Shown here: one piece after another, positions 32,501 through 37,660 of the stretch | How positions within the stretch are numbered: position 1 is the first letter of the stretch | Layout: each line of letters begins with the position of its first letter | NCBI GenBank assembly: GCA_030524785.1 | Contig: JAUNFZ010000023.1 | Location: forward strand, 1 to 37,660 | From: Eubacteriales bacterium | GTDB taxonomy: Bacteria > Bacillota > Clostridia > Lachnospirales > Lachnospiraceae | Reading direction: 5' to 3' | DNA length: 37,660 bases | Notes under the pieces: model-generated | Database searches by the model: none | Seen by the model: only the letters and a program-made list of their open reading frames with translations | What the model was told of the DNA's origin: nothing | Made by a program: the position numbers and the translations under genes

Positions 32501-32782
32501 GTGGAGTTTACGCAGGAAAACAGCGCGGACAGTGCAGACAGCGGCAGGATTCGGCTGACGGCGGAATTTAGAGTGCCGGTGGGAACCTACAGAGCTTCGG
32601 AAGAAAAGACAGCGCGTTACACGCTGCAGGAAATTTATGATGTGACTGCCGGGAAAGGGGAACAGAACAGCGTGGTATTTGACGTGACAGAAGCGCGGCT
32701 TGGGGAAGCAGTCTTTTATAACAAGAAGGTTACCGACCAGGGAGAGAGCCATAGCGCTTTTGTGAGAAATACGATTGGATAA
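29504..32782 (+). CDS. Large surface adhesin with Cys/His repeats and Cna-B domains
   Basis: A 1092-residue protein with a GTG start behind GAGGAAGGG. Residues 1-29 form a signal peptide (ending TATAAF). Residues 30-180 are Glu/Thr-rich with 6-residue repeats. Residues 185-283 hold four C-x-C-x9-H-x3-C-type modules. About 300-560 is a beta-rich region I cannot assign; about 590-745 resembles a fimbrial isopeptide domain (FDTYFYDTFVLSDTLPEGVDYI). Two Cna-B/SpaA domains follow (CLHVTKTDKDTKENIDNAGF near 748; ITVHKTDARGKALQGAVFEI near 850), then a DUF7601/FctA-like domain near 955-1085. It ends without an LPxTG signal or membrane segment, and no frameshifted anchor is found downstream. Last gene of the TasA/SipW operon. 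Confidence 0.82.
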   Translation: MKKKGVFRKAAIICLLSGALAGNTATAAFTEPASEQSAERVTEPLAASQPESGAETGEAPVSENGTEPVSNSEAESTADTEIYPADEGDTESTEKMPDTEENINIEENTHTEESINTEESTEETETGAEGNPEEAESETEDGWEGTDETELWETDFGDEFLEEELWDEVQSGLENETESEAGSECICVGQEEAALLHHWKCPVFTEELLKRCDCGQMLPDILDHAWDCAGVLDAFEAVCSEECDALRRPAAFHYHCEVLNRIREQLCTCQTLETDFELHGEDCGYRIYMEDCSSSFQSVAQMAMDIPTNRLPYSGSGFTAVTADTKTHSEYMAVRFYPGISSMSLWGTPGQNLVKGGITINGTAQGEYWFPTAKGLNNTFGARYSKVAWENGQWYDLLITVAGYTDSVTTNDGKGHTAYPEIGFSNSRILFYFYRCGFFVLRCQIVKTGTSTAVKKKIRLNITDIDDLQMVYFKVSGGGTADYKYVVQNCVVSHDTGKAVAGISGMERLLGDDIGLDDSDHRGDAIYELNTSECYLGVGYSDNELASWNLVQSRMQEAASGTIRGFAVIGIKTDSTITPTAPATPVKHVSSDGQNWGFSNALASANSEYQYRITQCVPMEFDTYFYDTFVLSDTLPEGVDYIGGAAVVRAEDGSNVSSWFDFNAEKGVITATAKASALSSQSFYGYTYYFTFRVKLNPSRLTASQQGNRLTYTVTNKAKARVRHRTEQTDTAVDSNSVTTTASFVREVCLHVTKTDKDTKENIDNAGFEVFEWDGSAYSVNKGRLTYDKAGGCYVMEHIGRTAANKGKYKIKETQIPRGYCGAWEQEFLVPETEGVVDLYYHVTNEMAKGTITVHKTDARGKALQGAVFEITARKDVTSVQGKLLAAAGTSLGKITSDQNGTAVSGPLYPGEYLVTEVTAPAGYDREEQAREVTVAWKNELTPMVNVEISVVNQRAYAKICLIKEIDAGDIVWAHGNPTFTFCLEGEDVLGETHTYYETVEFTQENSADSADSGRIRLTAEFRVPVGTYRASEEKTARYTLQEIYDVTAGKGEQNSVVFDVTEARLGEAVFYNKKVTDQGESHSAFVRNTIG
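29807..29866 (+). repeat. 18-nt tandem repeat in the adhesin linker
   Basis: In-frame 18-nt units at 29807, 29825 and 29843 encode NINIEE, NTHTEE and SINTEE, with a degenerate continuation. They lie in the acidic stalk and could vary in number between strains. Confidence 0.8.
30056..30352 (+). repeat. Four tandem 27-28-residue Cys/His modules in the adhesin
   Basis: Modules begin at residues 185, 212, about 240 and 267. Modules 1, 2 and 4 have exactly C-x-C-x9-H-x3-C; module 3 has a shifted C-x3-C and H-Y-H-C. The modules share little else, so they are old duplications held by the Cys/His pattern. Metal binding or disulfide cross-linking is possible. Confidence 0.75.
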
Positions 32783-32888
32783 AGGGAGTGAGAACAGGAT
32801 ATATGAATATTGTTTTGTGAAATTGCATAAAATTGGAAAACGAAAATTGGATAGATTCAACAAAATGTCGCAGAAAGAAAAAAACTGC

Positions 32889-32917
32889 TTGTCAAATTGC
32901 CGAAGGCGTGATACTAT
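32889..32917 (+). promoter_or_regulatory. Promoter of the maltodextrin-type operon
   Basis: TTGTCA (32889-32894) and TACTAT (32912-32917) with a 17-nt spacer. Start near 32924, just before the palindromic operator. Confidence 0.7.
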
Positions 32918-32930
32918 AAAATCAGAAATT

Positions 32931-32954
32931 GGAAACGTTACCGATAACGTTTCC
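32931..32954. promoter_or_regulatory. LacI-family type operator palindrome
   Basis: GGAAACGTTA and TAACGTTTCC form perfect 10-nt arms around CCGA. AACGTT half-sites are typical of LacI/GalR regulators, for example MalR-like repressors. It sits at about +7 to +31 of the predicted transcript, where binding would block elongation. The regulator gene is not in the window. Confidence 0.75.
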
Positions 32955-33003
32955 GAAAATTGGCAACTATCCACCATTTTTCATGAAAGAAAAGGAGAAC
33001 AAC

Positions 33004-34320
33004 ATGAAATCGATGAAAAAAGCAGTATCATTGGCATTGTCTGCAGCAATGATCGCAGGCGCATTTTCCATCCCGGCAAGCGCTGAGGGCGGAAAGGTTT
33101 ACTACCTGAACTTCAAGCCGGAGCAGGCTGAGCAGTGGGAAGACCTTGCAGCAGCTTACACGGATGAAACCGGCGTGGAGGTAACGGTTGTTACCGCAGC
33201 AAGCGGCGAGTATGAGAGCACACTGAAATCTGAGATGGCAAAATCGGAAGCTCCGACCCTGTTTCAGGTAAACGGCCCGGTAGGTCTGGCTACATGGAAA
33301 GATTACTGCTACGACCTGAAGGACAGCGAGGTTTATAAAAACTTAAAGAGCGATGATTTCGCCCTGGTAAATGAGGACGGTTCCGTGTCCGGTATCGCAT
33401 ACGTAATTGAGACTTACGGCATTATCTACAACAAAGCGCTGCTGAACGCATATTTTGAGACAGAGGGAGCAGTGGTAACTTCTGTAGAAGAAATCAACAA
33501 CTTCGATACCCTGAAGGCAGTTGTGGAAGACATTCAGGCAAAGAAGGACGACCTTGGCATCCTGGGTGCATTTACATCCGCAGGTATGGACGCTTCCTCT
33601 GACTGGAGATTCAAAACACATCTGGCAAATATGCCGATTTACTATGAGTATAAGGCAGACGGCATCAGCGATACAGATGCAATCAAAGGCACATATCTTG
33701 ACAACTACAAGGCAATCTGGGATCTGTACATCAACAATGCAACCTGCGAACCGACACTGCTTTCCGGCAAAACCGGCGAGGATGCGGCTTCTGAATTTGC
33801 ACTTGGCGAGGCAGTATTCTACCAGAACGGTACATGGGCATACGGCGATATCAAGGACAACGACGTTGCAGATGAAGACCTTGGCATGATGCCGATCTAC
33901 ATTGGCGTTGAGGGTGAAGAAAATCAGGGTCTCTGCACAGGTTCTGAGAACTACTGGTGCGTAAACAGCAAAGCTTCCGAGGAAGATATTCAGGCAACGC
34001 TTGATTTCCTTGCATGGGTAGTTACCAGTGAAACCGGTATCAACGCTCTGACACAGGAAATGGGATTTGTAACTCCGTTCTCCTCTATCGGCGACGACAA
34101 ACTGCCGGCAAACCCGCTGGTTGTAGCAGCAAACGAGGATATCGCAGCAGGTCATACGACGGTATCATGGAACTTCACAACAATGCCTTCTGAGAACTGG
34201 AAGAACGGCGTAGGAAGCGCACTTCTTGAGTATGCTCAGGGTACAGGCGAATGGGATGGCGTTGTAAGCGCGTTCGTAGACGGATGGGCTACAGAGTATG
34301 CTATCGCACACGAGGGATAA
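33004..34320 (+). CDS. Sugar ABC transporter substrate-binding protein
   Basis: A 438-residue family 1 extracellular solute-binding protein. Residues 1-27 are a signal peptide (KKAVSLALSAAMIAGAFSIPASA). The mature protein has EQAEQWEDLAAAYTDETGVEVTVVTAASGEYESTLKSEMA, the usual opening of this fold, and a conserved FALGEAVFYQNGTWAY segment. There is no lipobox cysteine, as in the other binding protein of the window. AAAGGAG precedes ATG 33004; longer in-frame starts lie in the leader over the operator. MalQ downstream suggests maltodextrin or a related alpha-glucan as ligand. A hairpin after the gene probably keeps its expression above that of the permeases. Confidence 0.85.
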   Translation: MKSMKKAVSLALSAAMIAGAFSIPASAEGGKVYYLNFKPEQAEQWEDLAAAYTDETGVEVTVVTAASGEYESTLKSEMAKSEAPTLFQVNGPVGLATWKDYCYDLKDSEVYKNLKSDDFALVNEDGSVSGIAYVIETYGIIYNKALLNAYFETEGAVVTSVEEINNFDTLKAVVEDIQAKKDDLGILGAFTSAGMDASSDWRFKTHLANMPIYYEYKADGISDTDAIKGTYLDNYKAIWDLYINNATCEPTLLSGKTGEDAASEFALGEAVFYQNGTWAYGDIKDNDVADEDLGMMPIYIGVEGEENQGLCTGSENYWCVNSKASEEDIQATLDFLAWVVTSETGINALTQEMGFVTPFSSIGDDKLPANPLVVAANEDIAAGHTTVSWNFTTMPSENWKNGVGSALLEYAQGTGEWDGVVSAFVDGWATEYAIAHEG

Positions 34321-34357
34321 TTTAGAATTTATCTGAGAAATTAATAGTATGAAAAGA

Positions 34358-34386
34358 GGGTGAGCGATGCTTCGCTCGCCCTTTTT
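34358..34386 (+). terminator. Intercistronic partial terminator
   Basis: GGGTGAGCGA (34358-34367) pairs with TCGCTCGCCC (34372-34381; one G-U pair) around a 4-nt loop and runs into TTTTT. It lies between the binding-protein and permease genes and would reduce, not abolish, downstream transcription. Confidence 0.75.
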
Positions 34387-34405
34387 CAAAGAAAGGGAGA
34401 AAATT

Positions 34406-35254
34406 ATGGAAAAGGCGATAAAAAGATATTTTCCGGTTTTTGTTCTGCCGACGATGCTGGCCTTTACGATCGGATTTATTGCACCCTTTATCATGGGTAT
34501 CTATTTATCTTTCTGTAAATTTACGACTGTGACCGACGCGAAATTTATCGGGCTTGTAAATTACACAAAAATCTTTAACGATCCTTCCGATCCGTTTTTA
34601 CATTCGCTGTGGTATACGGCGGCTTTTACGGTGGTATCTGTACTGCTGATTAATGTTCTGGCGTTTATTGTGGCGATGCTTCTCACAAAAAAAATCAAGG
34701 GTACAAATATTTTCCGTACGGTATTTTTTATGCCGAACCTTATCGGCGGTATTATTCTTGGTTATGTGTGGCAGCTTTTGCTGAACGGCATACTGCTGTC
34801 TTTCCAGCGCACGCTGACGTATTCCTCCACCTATGGTTTCTGGGGACTGGTAATTCTGATGTGCTGGCAGCAGATCGGCTACATGATGATTATTTATATT
34901 TCCGGTATCCAGAACATACCCGGAGAGCTCATTGAGGCGGCGAAAATCGACGGGGCAAATTCACGTCAGGTATTGTTTAATGTAACGATTCCAATGGTGA
35001 TGCCCTCCATTACGATCTGTACTTTCCTGACTCTGACGAACGGATTCAAGCTGTTTGACCAGAACCTGGCTCTGACAAACGGCGAGCCGTCAAAAATGTC
35101 TGAAATGCTGGCGCTGAATATTTTCAATACGTTCTATGGACGTCCCGGCTATGAAGGAGTGGGTCAGGCGAAAGCCGTTCTGTTCTTTATTCTGGTCGCA
35201 GTGATTGCAATTGCACAGAATACCCTTACGAGAACGAAGGAGGTGCAGCAGTAA
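34406..35254 (+). CDS. Sugar ABC transporter permease (MalF/UgpA type)
   Basis: A 282-residue permease with six hydrophobic helices. The cytoplasmic EAA loop is IPGELIEAAKIDGANSRQVLF followed by IPMVMPS. AAAGGGAG lies ahead of ATG 34406; an in-frame ATG at 34367 falls in the terminator hairpin. Its stop codon shares one base with the start of the second permease (TAATG). An ATP-binding subunit is not encoded here; a shared MsmX/MalK-type ATPase elsewhere is expected. Confidence 0.92.
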   Translation: MEKAIKRYFPVFVLPTMLAFTIGFIAPFIMGIYLSFCKFTTVTDAKFIGLVNYTKIFNDPSDPFLHSLWYTAAFTVVSVLLINVLAFIVAMLLTKKIKGTNIFRTVFFMPNLIGGIILGYVWQLLLNGILLSFQRTLTYSSTYGFWGLVILMCWQQIGYMMIIYISGIQNIPGELIEAAKIDGANSRQVLFNVTIPMVMPSITICTFLTLTNGFKLFDQNLALTNGEPSKMSEMLALNIFNTFYGRPGYEGVGQAKAVLFFILVAVIAIAQNTLTRTKEVQQ

Positions 35255-36093
35255 TGAATGTAAGAAAAGCAAAACACGGAACGCTGCTGACGGTAATCTT
35301 TAGTATTATCAGCATTTTATACGTGTATCCGATCGCACTTGTTGTCATCAACTCCTTTAAAAAGAAGGCGTATATCAGCCGCAAGCCCTTTGCGATTCCC
35401 ACCGGAAAAATGTTTGTGCAGTTTGAAAACTATGTCAACGGAATCAAAAAAACAGGCTTTATTGAGGCATTTGGGTGGTCGCTGTTTATTACCGTGTTCT
35501 CTGTTGCGGCAATTATTTTGTGCACCTCCATGTGCGCCTGGTATATCAGCCGCGTGAAAAATAAAGTAACGTCTACGATATATTATCTTTGCCTGTTTTC
35601 CATGATTGTACCTTTCCAGATGGTAATGTTTACATTGTCGAAGATTGCAAATATCCTTCATCTGAGCAATCCGGTAGGAATTATCGTGGTGTATCTGGGG
35701 TTTGGAGCAGGGCTTTCCGTATTTATGTTTACGGGCTTTGTGAAATCGATACCGCTGGAGATCGAGGAGGCGGCAATGATCGACGGGTGTACGCCGATTC
35801 AGACCTTCTTCCAGGTGGTAATGCCGATTCTGAAACCCACCTGTATTACTGTGGCGATTCTGCAGGCAATGTGGATCTGGAATGATTATCTGCTTCCTTA
35901 TCTGGTACTCGACATGCGTAAATATAAGACGATACCGATTGCGGTGCAGTATCTGCGCGGCGGCTACGGTTCTATCGATATGGGTGCTATGATGGGAGTC
36001 TTGGTACTTAGTATTATCCCGATTATTATCTTCTACCTGTCATGCCAGAAATACATTATTGAGGGCGTTGTGGCAGGAGCGGTAAAGGGCTGA
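35254..36093 (+). CDS. Sugar ABC transporter permease (MalG/UgpE type)
   Basis: A 279-residue permease with six helices. ISILYVYPIALVVINSFKKK near the start and the EAA loop IPLEIEEAAMIDGCTPIQTFF with VVMPILKP are typical of MalG-type subunits. GGAGG lies 8 nt ahead of the ATG within the preceding gene. It pairs with the permease at 34406 to pass oligosaccharides delivered by the binding protein. Confidence 0.92.
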   Translation: MNVRKAKHGTLLTVIFSIISILYVYPIALVVINSFKKKAYISRKPFAIPTGKMFVQFENYVNGIKKTGFIEAFGWSLFITVFSVAAIILCTSMCAWYISRVKNKVTSTIYYLCLFSMIVPFQMVMFTLSKIANILHLSNPVGIIVVYLGFGAGLSVFMFTGFVKSIPLEIEEAAMIDGCTPIQTFFQVVMPILKPTCITVAILQAMWIWNDYLLPYLVLDMRKYKTIPIAVQYLRGGYGSIDMGAMMGVLVLSIIPIIIFYLSCQKYIIEGVVAGAVKG

Positions 36094-36119
36094 TATTTTA
36101 AGACAAGGAGGCGGCGGAT

Positions 36120-37601
36120 ATGAGAGCAGGAGGAATACTTTTACCGATCGCCAGTCTGCCTTGTGCATACGGAATCGGTACATTTTCAAAATGTGCGTAT
36201 GAATTTGTAGATTTTCTGCAGAGGGCCGGCCAGAAATACTGGCAGATCCTTCCCCTGGGACCGACGGGGTATGGCGACTCGCCGTACCAGTCGTTCTCCA
36301 CATTTGCCGGCAATCCGTACTTTATAGACCTGGAGGGGCTGGTGGAGGCCGGGCTTTTGACAAGGGAGGAATGTGACGCCTATGACGCCGAAGAAAACCC
36401 GCAGTATATAGATTATGAGAAACTATATGCGACGCGGTTTCAGATTTTGAGAAAAGCTTTCAAAAGAAGCAGCTTGGATGACGACGAGGCATATAAAGAG
36501 TTTCTCTCAGAGAACGAGGAATGGCTGGATAATTACTGTCTCTATATGGCTGTCAAAAATTATTTCGGGGGAATTTCATGGAAGCAGTGGGAACCCGGGA
36601 TTCAAAAAAGAACGTCGGAGGCAGTGGAAAACTACCGGAAGCTTCTGGCGGAGGAAATAGATTTTTACCGGTTTCAGCAGTTCTGGTTTCAGAAGCAATG
36701 GTATGAGCTGAAGCAGTACGCCAATGATCACGGGGTAGATATCATCGGGGACATTCCAATCTATGTGGCTTTTGACAGCGCAGACACCTGGGCGAACCCG
36801 GAATTATTCCAGTTTGATGAAAACGGCACGCCCACAGGCGTGGCCGGGTGTCCTCCCGACGGCTTTTCGGCGACAGGCCAGGTCTGGGGGAATCCTCTTT
36901 ATGACTGGGAGTATCACAAGCGCACGAATTATACATGGTGGAAAAAACGTATGGAGCGTTGTTTTCGCCTGTATGATGTGGTGCGGGTAGATCACTTCCG
37001 GGGATTTGACGAATATTTTTCCATCCCCTACGGAGCGGATACGGCAGCCGGCGGCCACTGGGAAAAGGGGCCGGGGATAAGTCTGTTTAATGAATTGAAA
37101 AAGGAGCGGGGCGATGTGCGCATTATCGCCGAGGATCTGGGCTTTCTGACAGATTCGGTGGTGAAGCTTGTACAGGATACCGGCTACCCGGGCATGAAGG
37201 TTTTGGAGTTTGCCTTTGATTCCCGGGAAGAAAGCAATTATTTTCCGTATACCTATACCCAAAACTGCGTGGCGTATACGGGGACCCATGACAACCAGAC
37301 CGTGCAGGGATGGTTTCAGACGCTTCCGAAGGAGGACTATGAGACGGCTGTATGTTATCTGGATGTTAAATCCGGTGAGGAGAGAGAGATTCACTGGAAG
37401 ATGATCCGCGCGGTGCTGTCCAGTGTGGCGGATACGGCGATTATTCCCATGCAGGACTACCTTGGACTGGACGATGAGGCCCGTATCAATACTCCGTCTT
37501 CTCTGGGCGGAAACTGGGTATGGCGTATGGACCAGGGGGCGCTGACAAGGGAACTGGAACAAAAAATTCTGAAGCTGGCCAGAATATACGGGCGGGCATA
37601 G
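36120..37601 (+). CDS. malQ: 4-alpha-glucanotransferase (GH77, amylomaltase)
   Basis: A 493-residue cytoplasmic enzyme of usual GH77 length that transfers alpha-1,4-glucan segments between maltodextrins, releasing glucose. The opening GGILLPIASLPCAYGIGTF and WQILPLGPTGYGDSPYQ are diagnostic. Catalytic residues are visible: nucleophile D291 in VRVDHFRGF, acid/base E338 in IIAEDLGFLT and D391 in GTHDNQT. GGAGGCGG precedes the ATG. As last gene of the operon it processes the imported sugar, which is why maltodextrin is the favoured transport substrate. Confidence 0.95.
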   Translation: MRAGGILLPIASLPCAYGIGTFSKCAYEFVDFLQRAGQKYWQILPLGPTGYGDSPYQSFSTFAGNPYFIDLEGLVEAGLLTREECDAYDAEENPQYIDYEKLYATRFQILRKAFKRSSLDDDEAYKEFLSENEEWLDNYCLYMAVKNYFGGISWKQWEPGIQKRTSEAVENYRKLLAEEIDFYRFQQFWFQKQWYELKQYANDHGVDIIGDIPIYVAFDSADTWANPELFQFDENGTPTGVAGCPPDGFSATGQVWGNPLYDWEYHKRTNYTWWKKRMERCFRLYDVVRVDHFRGFDEYFSIPYGADTAAGGHWEKGPGISLFNELKKERGDVRIIAEDLGFLTDSVVKLVQDTGYPGMKVLEFAFDSREESNYFPYTYTQNCVAYTGTHDNQTVQGWFQTLPKEDYETAVCYLDVKSGEEREIHWKMIRAVLSSVADTAIIPMQDYLGLDDEARINTPSSLGGNWVWRMDQGALTRELEQKILKLARIYGRA

Positions 37602-37660
37602 AAAAATGCGGACGGCATATGTAAAGCGGCATAGGGAATACAAAAAAACGGCATAGCAAA

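Noticed and set aside
32775-33086. Plus-strand frame of 103 codons between the adhesin and the sugar binding protein
   Set aside because: It runs through the promoter, operator and signal-peptide region in another frame and shows no domain; it is also not a frameshifted sorting signal of the adhesin.
37602-37660. Possible start of another gene at the right end
   Set aside because: Only 59 nt remain after the malQ stop; no start codon with a ribosome site, terminator or other signal is evident.

Overview
The window looks like a chromosomal segment of a gut-type Lachnospiraceae (Clostridia, Bacillota). The evidence is a moderate GC content, strong AGGAGG-type ribosome sites, near-consensus sigma-A promoters, a glycine riboswitch, a SipW/TasA-type surface locus, a DUF4179 anti-sigma pair and a sugar ABC transporter without its own ATPase. 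There are no rRNA or tRNA genes, CRISPR arrays or transposase genes.

Layout. 1-620: a 256-bp multi-hairpin element with terminal inverted repeats, abutting the terminator of a minus-strand tandem glycine riboswitch whose target gene lies left of the window. 620-13060: one large plus-strand operon behind a near-perfect promoter and a ~310-nt structured leader with two terminator hairpins that share an identical 16-nt head. The operon encodes a branched-chain-amino-acid-type ABC transporter (livKHMGF-like), a cytidylate-kinase-like protein, a D-amino-acid transaminase, a DUF4392 protein, PxpB, PxpC, a YcsI/DUF1445 protein, PxpA, an EmrE-type exporter and an Lrp/AsnC regulator. The two DUF proteins correspond to the two halves of vertebrate D-glutamate cyclase. 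The operon therefore reads as a pathway: D-amino acid to D-glutamate to 5-oxoproline to glutamate. This is the best candidate for an undescribed system here.

13060-23930: an AGCS amino-acid:cation symporter; a membrane-anchored MutS-like ATPase overlapping a FeoA-FeoB fusion; an orphan HicB-like protein (minus); a DUF975 membrane protein; an ECF-type sigma factor with a DUF4179 anti-sigma-like partner; a PflX-type radical SAM protein; and (minus) a small alarmone synthetase. 23930-25690: a DUF885 metallopeptidase-like protein (minus).

25790-32782: a six-gene surface/biofilm operon with four TasA/camelysin-like proteins, their probable dedicated signal peptidase SipW, and a 1092-residue Cna-B adhesin carrying four tandem C-x-C-x9-H-x3-C-type modules. 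32783-37601: a maltodextrin-type operon (binding protein, two permeases, 4-alpha-glucanotransferase) behind a promoter with a perfect LacI-type palindrome. Genes are tightly packed, often with 1-32 nt overlaps, so most blocks are probably translationally coupled. All family assignments come from reading motifs in the translations; no database search was run.
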